Source: Betaproteobacteria bacterium (lineage in GTDB: Bacteria > Pseudomonadota > Gammaproteobacteria > Burkholderiales > Rhodocyclaceae). Taken from it: a stretch of DNA of 16,012 bases. Positions 1 to 8,775 of the stretch are shown in pieces (the stretch's first letter is position 1; every line of letters starts with the position of its first letter). The position numbers were made by a program, and so were the translations under genes. Below the pieces are notes generated by a model. It saw nothing but the letters and a program-made list of their open reading frames with translations. It was not told the DNA's origin and did no database searches. The stretch is taken from the NCBI GenBank assembly GCA_016880375.1, contig JAEHDO010000385.1:1-16012 (forward strand), read 5' to 3'.

Positions 1-522
1 CTCGCCTTCGTCGACTGCGAAATTGATGCCGACCCGGTTTCGTTCAAGCGGCGTTACCGTTGTGGTGATGTTGACAGCATAAAGGCCCCGGCTCAGATAT
101 TGACGCTTGAGTTCCTGCTCGGCTCTTTCCAGCATCGACCGGTCGAAAATGCGCGACTCGGCCAGACCAATCTCTTTCAGCCCCTTCTTCAGGGCATCCT
201 TGTCGAATTCCTTTATGCCGACAAAATCAACCTGGGCGATCGCCGGCCGCTCCTCTAGGACCACGACGATCACATCATTTTCGACTTCAATGCGGACATC
301 CTTGAAGAATCCCGTAGCGAAAAGCGCCTTGATTGCCTGGGCAGCCTTCTCGTCCGTCATGGTTTCGCCGACCTTTACCGGCAGATAGCTGAAGACCGTG
401 CCGGCTTCAGTACGCTGTATGCCTTCGACCCGAATATCCTTAACCACGAATGGCTGAAATGCAAAGCCCGATGCAGAGAACAGTGCCGCGACCAAGCCTG
501 TAAGTATTGTTTTCTTTTTCAT
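1..522 (-). CDS. bamA: Outer membrane protein assembly factor BamA, N-terminal part (cut by left edge)
   Basis: BamA is the central beta-barrel of the BAM complex, which folds and inserts outer-membrane proteins. The 174 codons present run from ATG at 522 to the window edge in an open frame. Residues 1-21 form a signal peptide (MKKKT start, hydrophobic core, likely cleavage after SGFA). The mature start FQPFVVKDIRVEGIQR is the classic opening of POTRA1, and POTRA2 begins near IAQVDFVGIKEF (about residue 101). The rest of the POTRA domains and the barrel lie outside the window. The start is 4 bases after the rseP stop and has no clear Shine-Dalgarno sequence, so it probably depends on coupling to rseP. 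The rseP-bamA order is the usual proteobacterial one. I am sure of the family. Only the missing C-terminus leaves open whether the gene is intact. Confidence 0.95.
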   Translation of the reverse strand, partial: MKKKTILTGLVAALFSASGFAFQPFVVKDIRVEGIQRTEAGTVFSYLPVKVGETMTDEKAAQAIKALFATGFFKDVRIEVENDVIVVVLEERPAIAQVDFVGIKEFDKDALKKGLKEIGLAESRIFDRSMLERAEQELKRQYLSRGLYAVNITTTVTPLERNRVGINFAVDEGE

Positions 523-526
523 CGAT

Positions 527-1894
527 TCAGCCAGCAACAAGACGATTGATGTCGTTATAGAAGGCGAAAGCCATCAGCATGGTCAGCAGCGCCAAACCGA
601 TCTGCTGGCCAATCTCCATTACACGCTCGGAAACAGGGCCGCCCTTGATTATCTCGACGATATAATACATCAAGTGTCCCCCGTCCAATAAGGGTATGGG
701 AAGCAAGTTGAGTACGCCAAGGCTGATGCTGATCAAAGCCATGAATTTGATGTAGTACGACAGCCCCAGCTTCGCGGATTGCCCGGCATAGTCTGCGATC
801 GTCACCGGACCGCTGAGGTTTTTCCAGGACACCTCTCCAACAATCATCCGGCCCAGCATTGTCAGGCTGAAAATGGAGGTTTCCCAGGTTTGACCTACAG
901 CCTTGCCGAGAGAGGCGACAGGTCCGTATCGTACAGTCGTGATCACAGCGCTACGGTCAATATCCTGATCCCGGACCCCGATGCCAATGCGACCGATAGA
1001 CTTGCCGCGGTCATCGGCCGCCGCCGGCGTTACGGACAGATTGATGGTCCTGCCATCGCGATCAGCATCTAGCCGGAGTGAACGCCCCGGCGCCTCCCGA
1101 ATGATGGCCACTACTTGCGCCCAGTCTGCTGTCGCTTCTCCATCGATGGCCAGGATTCTGTCCCCTTCACGCAGTCCGGCAAGATCGGCAACACCGCCGG
1201 GGGCGACCTTGCCGATGACCGGCGGAAGTTGCGGACGATAAAAGCGAAAACCTGTTTGCAGCAGGATGTCCCCTTCCAGATCCGAAGTGTTGAGGGGAGA
1301 AAGGTCGATCCTGCGGAAGGAAATTTCCTGCCGCTTGTTGATTACCTCGAGGGTAACGCTTCCCTTGGCGATGGCCCGCTGCAGCAACTCCCAGCGCAAC
1401 TCCTGCCAGGATACGATTACCTGGCCATCGATGCTGCGAACCAGTTCACCCTCCTGGAAGCCCGCCCGTTCGGCTATCGATTGCGCCACAGGTTTGCCCA
1501 GCAAAGGCCTGGGTTCTTCCACACCATGCACGAAGAGAACCCAGTACATGAGGATGGCCAGCATGAAGTTGGCCACGGGGCCGGCCAGAACGATCGCAAA
1601 GCGTTTCCACACCGACTGCCGATTGAATGCGCGTGGCAACTCGGCGACCTCCACCTCGCCTTCACGTTCGTCCAGCATCTTCACATAGCCGCCGAGGGGG
1701 AAAGCTGCAAGCGTCAATTCCGTACGGTCCGGCCCAAAACGGCGGGACAATATAGACTTGCCGAAGCCCACGGAAAATCGCAGCACCTTGACCCCGCACC
1801 AGCGTGCAACGATGAAATGCCCGGCCTCGTGCACCACGATCAGCAGACCCAGCGCCAGTGCAAAGGCGCCCAGATAGAAGAGTAAATCGCTCAT
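527..1894 (-). CDS. rseP: RIP-type zinc metalloprotease RseP (site-2 protease)
   Basis: RseP is an inner-membrane site-2 protease that, in the family, cuts the anti-sigma factor RseA to release sigma-E and also clears signal-peptide remnants. The 455-residue protein matches the usual length of about 450. The zinc motif HEAGH (residues 22-26) sits in the first membrane helix. Two PDZ domains follow in the periplasmic part (one around residues 115-200, the second from about [20 protein letters not shown]). The second metal motif, LLDGGH ending at residue 407, lies in a C-terminal membrane segment, and the last helix is near residues 430-445. Its ATG shares the four bases ATGA (1891-1894) with the dxr stop, which fixes the start and suggests coupling. 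The product probably acts in the same envelope-stress circuit that controls bamA downstream. Confidence 0.97.
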   Translation of the reverse strand: MSDLLFYLGAFALALGLLIVVHEAGHFIVARWCGVKVLRFSVGFGKSILSRRFGPDRTELTLAAFPLGGYVKMLDEREGEVEVAELPRAFNRQSVWKRFAIVLAGPVANFMLAILMYWVLFVHGVEEPRPLLGKPVAQSIAERAGFQEGELVRSIDGQVIVSWQELRWELLQRAIAKGSVTLEVINKRQEISFRRIDLSPLNTSDLEGDILLQTGFRFYRPQLPPVIGKVAPGGVADLAGLREGDRILAIDGEATADWAQVVAIIREAPGRSLRLDADRDGRTINLSVTPAAADDRGKSIGRIGIGVRDQDIDRSAVITTVRYGPVASLGKAVGQTWETSIFSLTMLGRMIVGEVSWKNLSGPVTIADYAGQSAKLGLSYYIKFMALISISLGVLNLLPIPLLDGGHLMYYIVEIIKGGPVSERVMEIGQQIGLALLTMLMAFAFYNDINRLVAG

Positions 1895-3093
1895 GCTTTC
1901 CTACGGCGATCAGCAGAGGCAACGTGTTGCGCCGACATACGGCCTGCGGCATCTGCCGCCAGAACGTCCTGGAGGCTGGCGACTTCTGCCCAAGGCACAT
2001 CTGCCAGCGTTTGTTCGATCACCGCGGGTATGCGGGTGAAGCCCAGGTCCCCTTTGAGGAAGGCTTCAACCGCGATTTCATTGGCGGCATTCAGCACTGC
2101 CGGGGCGTTGCCGCCACGCTCCAGAGCCGCATAGGCCAGTCCCAGGCAGGGAAAGCGCTTGAGATCGGGGCGCTCGAAATTCAAAGTCCCGATGCGACAA
2201 AGATCCAGGGGCTCGACACCCGCCTCGATTCGCTCCGGGTAGGCCAGGGCATGCGCGATCGGGGTGCGCATGTCCGGGTTGCCGAGTTGGGCGATAACCG
2301 AGCCGTCAGCATATTCGACCATGGAATGTATGATGCTTTGGGGGTGAATGACGACTTCGATACTTTTGCGAGGGACGTTGAACAGCCAATGCGCCTCGAT
2401 CACTTCCAGTCCCTTGTTCATCATGGTCGCCGAATCGACGGAAATTTTTCGCCCCATAACCCAGTTCGGATGAGCACATGCCTGCTCGGGCGTTACACCC
2501 CCCAATGCCTCCAAAGGCAGTTGCCGAAACGGTCCGCCGGATGCGGTGAGGAGTATCCGGCGCACTCCCATATTTTCTAAATCACTTGAATAATCATACG
2601 GAAGTGATTGAAATATAGCATTATGTTCGCTATCTATTGGCAGCAGCATGGCACCATTCTGGCGCACGGCCTTCATGAATACGGCGCCGGCCATGACCAA
2701 CGCCTCCTTGTTCGCCAACAGCACCTTCTTGCCTGCTTTAGCGGCCGCCAAGGCCGGGCACAAGCCGGCGGCACCGACTATGGCAGCCATCACCGTATCA
2801 GCCTCGGGCAGGCTTGCAACACGCTCCAATGACTCGATTCCGGCCATTACGGTCGTATCTGACCCGGCATTCGTCAGCATTTGCTCCAGCCTAGACGCCA
2901 TCGCCCCCGAACCGACTACCGCATAGCGCGGCCGAAATCGAAGACATTGCTCGAACAAGTGGTCGATCTTGTGCTGTGCCGAAAGTGCCAACACTTCGAA
3001 TCGATCCGGATGACGAGCGACCACGTCCAGCGTATTCACGCCGATCGAGCCGGTTGCACCCAGGACAACGAGTCTTTGCATGGGGGCAGTCAT
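1891..3093 (-). CDS. dxr: 1-deoxy-D-xylulose 5-phosphate reductoisomerase (DXR)
   Basis: Dxr converts DXP to 2-C-methyl-D-erythritol 4-phosphate with NADPH, the first committed step of the MEP isoprenoid pathway. Visible motifs are the NADPH-binding GATGSIG near the N-terminus, the metal/substrate region [18 protein letters not shown], the stretch [20 protein letters not shown], and [12 protein letters not shown]. The frame is open to 3111, but I chose ATG at 3093: it overlaps the cdsA stop as ATGA (3090-3093), has GGATGG just upstream, and gives 400 residues, close to the family norm (E. coli 398). ATG at 3081 is the alternative start closest to the conserved core, but it has no ribosome-binding site. 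The 3' end overlaps rseP by 4 bases. Positions 2571-2640 are strikingly AT-rich for this gene (see findings), although the conserved residues there are intact. Confidence 0.96.
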   Translation of the reverse strand: MTAPMQRLVVLGATGSIGVNTLDVVARHPDRFEVLALSAQHKIDHLFEQCLRFRPRYAVVGSGAMASRLEQMLTNAGSDTTVMAGIESLERVASLPEADTVMAAIVGAAGLCPALAAAKAGKKVLLANKEALVMAGAVFMKAVRQNGAMLLPIDSEHNAIFQSLPYDYSSDLENMGVRRILLTASGGPFRQLPLEALGGVTPEQACAHPNWVMGRKISVDSATMMNKGLEVIEAHWLFNVPRKSIEVVIHPQSIIHSMVEYADGSVIAQLGNPDMRTPIAHALAYPERIEAGVEPLDLCRIGTLNFERPDLKRFPCLGLAYAALERGGNAPAVLNAANEIAVEAFLKGDLGFTRIPAVIEQTLADVPWAEVASLQDVLAADAAGRMSAQHVASADRRRKA

Positions 3094-3929
3094 GAAAGCC
3101 ATCCATCCCATGCAAGTATGACCAGGCCTGCCACAGGCAAGGTAGAGGTCAGGCTATCGATTCGATCCAGCAGCCCTCCATGTCCAGGGAGGATCGCCCC
3201 ACTATCTTTCACGCCTGCCTGACGCTTTATCAGAGACTCGAACAGATCGCCCAAAATACTAACGGCTGTCAATATCAGGAGAATTCCCGCCAATATGTAA
3301 TTACTTATTGATTTATTGAAAAATAATTCTGCAACCCACGCGATAATCATGCCGTAGAGCGTAACGCCAATAAATGCTCCGATCGCGCCTTCCCAGGTTT
3401 TTCCCGGACTGATCGTGGGCGCAAGCTTGTGGCGGCCGATAGCCCGTCCGCAGAAATAAGCAGCGATATCCGCAACCCATACAGCCGCCATGCAAGCCAG
3501 CAACAACAATGGATGGACAGCACGCAATTGCATCAGTGCCAAGCATGCGGGCAAGAGCACAATCCAGCCTGTTAGCAGGCCAGGCAACAATTTCTGCGTA
3601 TTCAATTTGGCCAGCAGCCAGAGTGGAACGATCAGCAACCAGAACAGACCTGCAATAGCAAACAGCGCTATCAACAACTGTTCCTGCCTCACCATGCCGG
3701 TATCGGGATTGAATACGAGCCAACCCAGGGACACACTCAAACTCATTGATATTATTGAGTATGTAAGCCTACTTCGGCGACGAAGCCGTATCAGGCCGCC
3801 CCACTCCCATCCACCCATAGCAGCAACCAGACTGGAAAAATACAGCCAGCCATAAAAGGGAAGCAGGAAAAGAGCGGCAAGAAAACCCGCCAACAGGAGC
3901 AATGCGGTGAGTACCCGCGTCTTAAGCAT
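3090..3929 (-). CDS. cdsA: Phosphatidate cytidylyltransferase (CDP-diglyceride synthase)
   Basis: CdsA makes CDP-diacylglycerol from phosphatidate and CTP in the inner membrane, feeding all phospholipid synthesis. The 279-residue protein (E. coli 285) is almost entirely hydrophobic, with about eight membrane segments. It carries ISPGKTWEG (residues 173-181) and the family signature from S232 to D258 (SLIKR, then [18 protein letters not shown]). The frame continues upstream to 4310, but that part is the shadow of uppS; the ATG at 3929 ([11 protein letters not shown]) is where homologues begin. It overlaps the uppS end by 8 bases and has only a weak ribosome-binding site, so coupling to uppS is likely. 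The dxr start overlaps its stop. Segments at 3291-3330 and 3741-3770 are very AT-rich and use codons such as ATA, TTA and AGT that are scarce in neighbouring genes. Confidence 0.95.
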   Translation of the reverse strand: MLKTRVLTALLLLAGFLAALFLLPFYGWLYFSSLVAAMGGWEWGGLIRLRRRSRLTYSIISMSLSVSLGWLVFNPDTGMVRQEQLLIALFAIAGLFWLLIVPLWLLAKLNTQKLLPGLLTGWIVLLPACLALMQLRAVHPLLLLACMAAVWVADIAAYFCGRAIGRHKLAPTISPGKTWEGAIGAFIGVTLYGMIIAWVAELFFNKSISNYILAGILLILTAVSILGDLFESLIKRQAGVKDSGAILPGHGGLLDRIDSLTSTLPVAGLVILAWDGWLS

Positions 3930-4731
3930 TCGCTTTCGCCGTTGAAGACGAAACCGAAGCCTCGGGGTTTGGAGATGTAATGTCCGAGTGGATCTGTTCA
4001 GAAGTCCGGCCGAAACGCCGTTCCCTCTGCTGATACGAGGCGATCGCCTGATCCAGAGCAGCCGTATCGAATTCAGGCCAAAGCGTTTCCGTGAAGTAAA
4101 ATTCGCTGTAAGCCAGCTGCCAGAGCAGGAAGTTGCTGATCCTCTGCTCCCCTCCGGTGCGGATGAACAGGTCCGGTTCCGGGCCGTAGTTGAGCGCCAA
4201 GTGGCCAGCCAGGTCCGCCTCGGTGAAGCCGCTGCGTTTCTCCGGGCGGGCGGCCAGCAGCTTTTCCATCGCCTGGAGAATATCCCAACGTCCCCCGTAG
4301 TTGGCGGCAACGGTAAGGGTCAGCGAAGCGTTGCCGGTGGTCAATTCCTCACCCCGTCTGATGAGGCTGACAATCTGCGGATCGAAGCGGGAGAGATCGC
4401 CAATGACGCGGAAGCGAATGCCTTTTTCATGAAGCTTGGCCACCTCCTCTTCCAGCGCCCGCAGAAAAAGCTGCATGAGGAAGGAAACCTCCTCCTGGGG
4501 CCGGCGCCAGTTTTCCGAACTGAAAGCAAACAAGGTGAGATAGGAAACGCCGCGCTCGACACAGGCTTTGATGATTTCGCGCACCGTTTCCACCCCGCGC
4601 TTGTGGCCAGCCACGCGCGGCAGGAAACGCTTCTTGGCCCAGCGGCCATTTCCGTCCATGATGATGGCGATATGGCGCGGCACCGGGCCGACCAACGGGA
4701 TTTCCTGAGTGGAACTCGGATAAAGGGTCAC
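3922..4731 (-). CDS. uppS: Undecaprenyl (polyprenyl) diphosphate synthase
   Basis: UppS adds isopentenyl units to farnesyl diphosphate in cis to make undecaprenyl diphosphate, the lipid carrier for peptidoglycan and O-antigen. Motifs seen are [25 protein letters not shown] and [15 protein letters not shown], with SEFYF after it. I chose the GTG at 4731: GGAG stands 8 bases before it, it gives 269 residues, and the catalytic Asp then falls at residue 26, the same number as in E. coli. A second in-frame GTG at 4755 would add eight residues but has a poorer ribosome-binding site. The C-terminus runs about 24 residues past the conserved RRFGRTSEQ end as a Ser/Ala-rich tail that overlaps the cdsA start. 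It lies in the rpsB-bamA operon next to the other lipid genes. Confidence 0.95.
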   Translation of the reverse strand: MTLYPSSTQEIPLVGPVPRHIAIIMDGNGRWAKKRFLPRVAGHKRGVETVREIIKACVERGVSYLTLFAFSSENWRRPQEEVSFLMQLFLRALEEEVAKLHEKGIRFRVIGDLSRFDPQIVSLIRRGEELTTGNASLTLTVAANYGGRWDILQAMEKLLAARPEKRSGFTEADLAGHLALNYGPEPDLFIRTGGEQRISNFLLWQLAYSEFYFTETLWPEFDTAALDQAIASYQQRERRFGRTSEQIHSDITSPNPEASVSSSTAKANA

Positions 4732-4765
4732 GGCAGCTTCTCCGGGATGCCGCACGAGGGCCGTC

Positions 4766-5323
4766 TCAGACGGCCATCAGGTCGCTTTCCTTCTGGGCGA
4801 GCGCCTTGTCAATCTCGGCGATATAGCGATCCGTCAGTTTCTGCACGTCGTCCTCCGTGCGTCGCTCGTCATCCTCCGAGATGGTCTTGGCCTTCATCGC
4901 TTCCTTGAGGGAATGGTTGGCATCCCGCCGCAGGTTGCGTACGGCCACGCGGGCATTCTCCGCTTCCCCGCGCACCACCTTGATGAGATCCCTGCGCCGT
5001 TCCTCGGTCAGGGCCGGCATGGGCACGCGGACGGTATCGCCCACCGAGGAGGGATTCAGCCCCAGATCGGAATCGCGAATCGCCTTCTCGATGACCGAGG
5101 CCAACTTCTTTTCCCAGGGCGTCACGCCAATGGTGCGGGCGTCGATCAGGTTGATATTGGCCACCTGATTGAGCGGCATCATGGAACCGTAATAATCCAC
5201 CTGGACGTGGTCCAGGATGCCGGCGTGGGCCCTCCCGGTGCGCACCTTGCCGAGGTCGCTCTTCAGCGCCTCGAGGGTTTTCTGCATTTTCTGCTCAGTC
5301 GCTTTCTTGAGCTCTGGGATCAT
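4766..5323 (-). CDS. frr: Ribosome recycling factor
   Basis: Frr splits the post-termination ribosome together with EF-G so that subunits can be reused. The 185-residue length is the family standard. The N-terminal helix of the three-helix bundle is clear, with [21 protein letters not shown] around residues 26-46; the small beta/alpha domain follows ([16 protein letters not shown]), and the C-terminal helices include [21 protein letters not shown] (about residues 105-125). The ATG at 5323 has a good GGAG at 8 bases. That ribosome-binding site overlaps the pyrH stop codon (5336-5338), so termination on pyrH and initiation on frr use nearly the same RNA. The order pyrH-frr-uppS is the common bacterial one. 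Confidence 0.98.
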   Translation of the reverse strand: MIPELKKATEQKMQKTLEALKSDLGKVRTGRAHAGILDHVQVDYYGSMMPLNQVANINLIDARTIGVTPWEKKLASVIEKAIRDSDLGLNPSSVGDTVRVPMPALTEERRRDLIKVVRGEAENARVAVRNLRRDANHSLKEAMKAKTISEDDERRTEDDVQKLTDRYIAEIDKALAQKESDLMAV

Positions 5324-5335
5324 CCGGGTCTCTCC

Positions 5336-6052
5336 TCAACAATGCACCATCGTGCCCTCATTCTCACCGAGGACGACCGCTTTCAGAGCGCCCGGCTTGA
5401 AGATGCTGAACACATTGATCGGCAGTTTCTGGTCGCGGCACAGGGCCAGCGCCGTCGCATCCATCACCTGCAGGTTCTTGCCGATCGCCTCGTCGAAGCT
5501 GACGCGGTGGTAGCGCTGAGCCGTCGGTTCCTTCTTCGGATCGGCGGTGTAGACGCCATCCACCTTGGTCGCCTTGATGACGATCTCGGCGCCGATTTCA
5601 GAGCCTCGCAGTGCAGCGGCCGTATCGGTGGTGAAGAACGGATTGCCGGTACCTGCCGCGAAAATGACGATTTTGCCCTCTTCCAGGTAGCGGATCGCCT
5701 TGCCGCGGATGTAGGGCTCGACCACCTGCTCGATGTTCAGCGCCGACTGGACGCGCCCATTGATGCCCGCCTGGCGCATGGCATCGGCCAGCGCCATGGC
5801 GTTCATCACCGTCGCCAGCATGCCCATGTAGTCGGCCGTGGCGCGATCCATGCCGGAGGCGCTGCCGGCCACCCCGCGAAAGATATTGCCGCCGCCGATG
5901 ACCACGCCGATCTCGACGCCCAGGTCGGCAACCGACTTGATTTCGGCAACGATCCCCGCCAGCGTCTCCCGGTTGATGCCATAGGCGTCGTTGCCCATGA
6001 GGGCCTCGCCCGACAGCTTGAGGAGGATGCGCTTGTAGGCGGCTGAAGGCAT
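5336..6052 (-). CDS. pyrH: UMP kinase
   Basis: PyrH phosphorylates UMP to UDP in pyrimidine nucleotide synthesis; the bacterial enzyme is a hexamer of the amino-acid-kinase fold, activated by GTP and inhibited by UTP. The 238-residue protein shows [14 protein letters not shown] at the N-terminus, the GGGNIFRG loop, [13 protein letters not shown] for nucleotide binding and [13 protein letters not shown] towards the C-terminal half. The open frame extends upstream to 6133, but that part is the tsf shadow; the ATG at 6052 (MPSAAYKR) fits the family start. It lies one base after the tsf stop with no strong Shine-Dalgarno sequence, which suggests translation coupled to tsf. Confidence 0.98.
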   Translation of the reverse strand: MPSAAYKRILLKLSGEALMGNDAYGINRETLAGIVAEIKSVADLGVEIGVVIGGGNIFRGVAGSASGMDRATADYMGMLATVMNAMALADAMRQAGINGRVQSALNIEQVVEPYIRGKAIRYLEEGKIVIFAAGTGNPFFTTDTAAALRGSEIGAEIVIKATKVDGVYTADPKKEPTAQRYHRVSFDEAIGKNLQVMDATALALCRDQKLPINVFSIFKPGALKAVVLGENEGTMVHC

Positions 6053-6053
6053 G

Positions 6054-6950
6054 TCAGCGTGCAGCAGCGGCCGCCGCCTGTGCCGCCACCTCGGCCGCGA
6101 AGTCGGTGGCCTTCTTCTCGATGCCCTCGCCAACGACGTAGAGGATGAAGCCGGCTACCTGGGCGCCCTTCTGCTTGAGGAGCAGATCGATGGTCTGCTT
6201 GCCGTCTTCGGCCTTGACGAACACTTGTCCCAGCAGCGTCACTTCCTTGAGGTACTTCTGCACTGTGCCATCGGCAATTTTTTCCAGCATGGCTTCCGGC
6301 TTGCCTGCCTCGCGCGCCTTCTCGATGGCGATGCGCCGCTCGGTTTCAATGAAATCGGCCGACACGCCGGAGGCATCCAATGCTTTGGGCTTGGAAGCCG
6401 CAATGTGCATGGCCAGGTCCTTCGCCATCTGCTCGTCGCCGCCGATGACATCAACCAGCACGCCAATCTTGGCGCCGCCGTGCACATACGAGGTCAGCTT
6501 ACCCTTGGCCTCGACACGCACGAAACGGCGGATCGACATGTTCTCGCCGATCTTGCCGACCAGCGCCGTGCGGGTGGCTTCCACCGTGGCACCACTCAAG
6601 GTCAGTCCCGAAAGGGCGGCAACGTCGGCCGGATTGTGCTTCGCCACCAGTTCCGTCAGCGCCTTGGTGAAGGCCAGGAAGTCGTCGTTCTTGGCGACGA
6701 AATCCGTTTCGCAATTGACCTCGATGATCACACCCAGCTTCGCATCCGCGGCAATATGTATGCCGACAATGCCTTCGGCCGCGACGCGGGAGGCCGCCTT
6801 GCTCGCCTTGTTGCCAAGCTTGACGCGAAGAACCTCCTCCGCCTTGGCCATATCCCCGCCTGCCTCGCTCAGGGCCTTCTTGCATTCCATCATCGGCGCG
6901 TCGGTCTTCTCGCGCAGTTCTTTAACCATCGAAGCGGTAATTTCCGCCAT
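6054..6950 (-). CDS. tsf: Translation elongation factor Ts
   Basis: EF-Ts is the guanine-nucleotide exchange factor that recharges EF-Tu during elongation. The protein begins [16 protein letters not shown], the standard UBA-like N-terminal domain. The strictly conserved TDFVAKN contact motif for EF-Tu is present around residues 80-86, followed by the core subdomains and the C-terminal module. I chose the ATG at 6950 over the upstream one at 6968 because AGGAG sits 5 bases before it and MAEIT is the family start, giving 298 residues. It follows rpsB after 76 bases that contain a strong hairpin (6983-7005), and it precedes pyrH by one base. The rpsB-tsf pairing is near-universal in bacteria. 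Confidence 0.98.
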   Translation of the reverse strand: MAEITASMVKELREKTDAPMMECKKALSEAGGDMAKAEEVLRVKLGNKASKAASRVAAEGIVGIHIAADAKLGVIIEVNCETDFVAKNDDFLAFTKALTELVAKHNPADVAALSGLTLSGATVEATRTALVGKIGENMSIRRFVRVEAKGKLTSYVHGGAKIGVLVDVIGGDEQMAKDLAMHIAASKPKALDASGVSADFIETERRIAIEKAREAGKPEAMLEKIADGTVQKYLKEVTLLGQVFVKAEDGKQTIDLLLKQKGAQVAGFILYVVGEGIEKKATDFAAEVAAQAAAAAAR

Positions 6951-6982
6951 GCTTGCTCCTGAATTCATGCTGTTGATGCACA

Positions 6983-7005
6983 GCGGGGCGGCTATGCCGC
7001 CCCGC
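6983..7005 (-). promoter_or_regulatory. Hairpin in the rpsB-tsf intercistronic region
   Basis: Arms GCGGGGCGGC (6983-6992) and GCCGCCCCGC (6996-7005) are perfect inverted repeats of 10 bases with a 3-base loop. There is no U-tract after it on the minus strand, so it is not a classic intrinsic terminator. It lies between the rpsB stop and the tsf ribosome-binding site. Likely roles are partial termination that lowers tsf relative to rpsB, or protection of the rpsB 3' end from exonucleases; both are inference. Confidence 0.65.
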
Positions 7006-7026
7006 AGGGTTCATGCCGGCCCGTAT

Positions 7027-7782
<756 letters not shown>

Positions 7783-7886
7783 CAGAATCTCCGATAAGGG
7801 TTGACCTCCGCCCGGCCGTGCTGCGTTGTTGCGGGCACCCTTTCGGCGCCGGGCGTGTGAATTTTGCCTCCCCGAAGGCAGGCAAG
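7783..7886 (-). promoter_or_regulatory. Structured 5' leader of the rpsB operon mRNA
   Basis: The predicted transcript has about 104 leader bases before the rpsB ATG. Reading on the minus strand, hairpin 1 (7885-7864) pairs TTGCCT with AGGCAA around an inner CC-TTCG-GG with a UUCG tetraloop and one G-G mismatch. A second stem pairs CGCCCGGC (plus coordinates 7848-7855) with GCCGGGCG (7809-7816), perfect over 8 bases. AAGGGT in its large loop (7837-7842) can pair with ACCCTT (7796-7801), which lies just before the GGAG of rpsB. That would form a pseudoknot near the ribosome-binding site. Autoregulation by S2 is an inference from what is known in gammaproteobacteria. Confidence 0.55.
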
Positions 7887-7892
7887 TCGCAC

Positions 7893-7922
7893 ATTATAGC
7901 GGTTTTTCCTCTGTATTTTCAA
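7893..7922 (-). promoter_or_regulatory. Sigma-70 type promoter of the rpsB operon
   Basis: On the minus strand TTGAAA (7917-7922) is followed after 18 bases by a perfect TATAAT (7893-7898). The spacer is A-rich and the DNA upstream is AT-rich, as expected for a strong ribosomal-protein promoter. Transcription should start near 7886. It is the only strong promoter seen ahead of the nine-gene leftward operon. Confidence 0.8.
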
Positions 7923-7923
7923 G

Positions 7924-7929
7924 CATAAT
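7924..7929 (+). promoter_or_regulatory. Weak candidate -10 element for map
   Basis: CATAAT, one base off consensus, lies 40 bases before the map start in the 187-base divergent region. No good -35 hexamer stands at 16-18 bases upstream. It directly abuts the -35 of the leftward rpsB promoter, so the two promoters could compete if it is real. This is a guess from one hexamer. Confidence 0.25.
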
Positions 7930-7969
7930 TCTCTTTTTTCGCAGTGTTATGTTTTACACCCACAGAGAC

Positions 7970-8773
7970 ATGAGCATCGTCATCAAGACCCCTGAAGAAA
8001 TCGAAAAGATGCGGGTCGCCGGCCGCCTGGCCTCGGAAGTCCTCGATTACATCGAACCGCACGTCAAGCCTGGCGTCACCACCGCCGAGTTGGACCGCCT
8101 GTGCCACGACTACATGGTCAATGTGCAAGGCACGATCCCGGCGCCCCTGAACTACGCCCCACCCGGCTACCAGCCCTACCCGAAATCCATCTGCGCCTCG
8201 ATCAACCATCAGGTCTGCCACGGCGTCCCCGGCGACAAGGCCTTGAAAAAGGGAGATATAGTCAATCTGGACATCACCGTCATCAAGGACGGCTGGCACG
8301 GCGACACTTCCCGCATGTTCATAGTCGGCAAGGACGCCAGCATCCTGGCGAAGCGGCTGTGCGCGGTGACCTACGAGTGTCTCTGGCTGGGCATCGGCCA
8401 GGTAAGGCCGGGAGCACATCTGGGCGACATCGGCCATGCCATCCAGAGACACGCCGAGTCGAACGGCTTTTCCGTCGTGCGCGAGTTCTGCGGCCACGGC
8501 ATCGGCCGCCAGTTCCATGAAGAACCCCAGGTGCTGCATTACGGCAAGCCGGGCAACGGCCCGGAACTGCGTCCAGGCATGATCTTCACCATCGAGCCGA
8601 TGATCAACGCCGGCAAGGCCGCCATTTCCGAACTCCCCGACGGCTGGACCATCGTCACCAGGGATCGCAGTCTGTCCGCGCAGTGGGAACACACCGTACT
8701 GGTGAGCGAGGACGGCGTTGAAGTGCTCACCCTGTCGGCCGGTTCCCCCCCAAAAACCAGCAATTTGGGCTGA
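7970..8773 (+). CDS. map: Methionine aminopeptidase, type I
   Basis: Map removes the N-terminal methionine from new proteins when the second residue is small. The 267-residue protein (E. coli 264) has all expected metal and active-site residues: H84 in CHGVPGD, D101 (NLDITV), D112 (HGDTSRMF), H176 in FCGHGIGR, E209 (FTIEPM) and E240 (QWEHTV). It belongs to the short type Ia form without an N-terminal extension. I chose the ATG at 7970 ([15 protein letters not shown]) because it fits family starts and has AGAG upstream; an ATG at 7949 would add seven residues without family support. It is divergent from rpsB, as in many proteobacteria, and glnD follows after 2 bases, so the two are probably co-transcribed. 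Confidence 0.97.
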   Translation: MSIVIKTPEEIEKMRVAGRLASEVLDYIEPHVKPGVTTAELDRLCHDYMVNVQGTIPAPLNYAPPGYQPYPKSICASINHQVCHGVPGDKALKKGDIVNLDITVIKDGWHGDTSRMFIVGKDASILAKRLCAVTYECLWLGIGQVRPGAHLGDIGHAIQRHAESNGFSVVREFCGHGIGRQFHEEPQVLHYGKPGNGPELRPGMIFTIEPMINAGKAAISELPDGWTIVTRDRSLSAQWEHTVLVSEDGVEVLTLSAGSPPKTSNLG

Positions 8774-8775
8774 AC

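Noticed and set aside
3930..4310. An N-terminal extension of cdsA open to 4310
   Set aside because: The extra residues are the shadow of uppS in another frame; CdsA homologues begin at the ATG at 3929.
4913..6046. A 377-codon plus-strand frame opposite frr and pyrH, and a similar one at 1115-1885 opposite rseP
   Set aside because: Both have histidine/arginine-rich composition typical of antisense frames in GC-rich DNA, and lie over undoubted genes.
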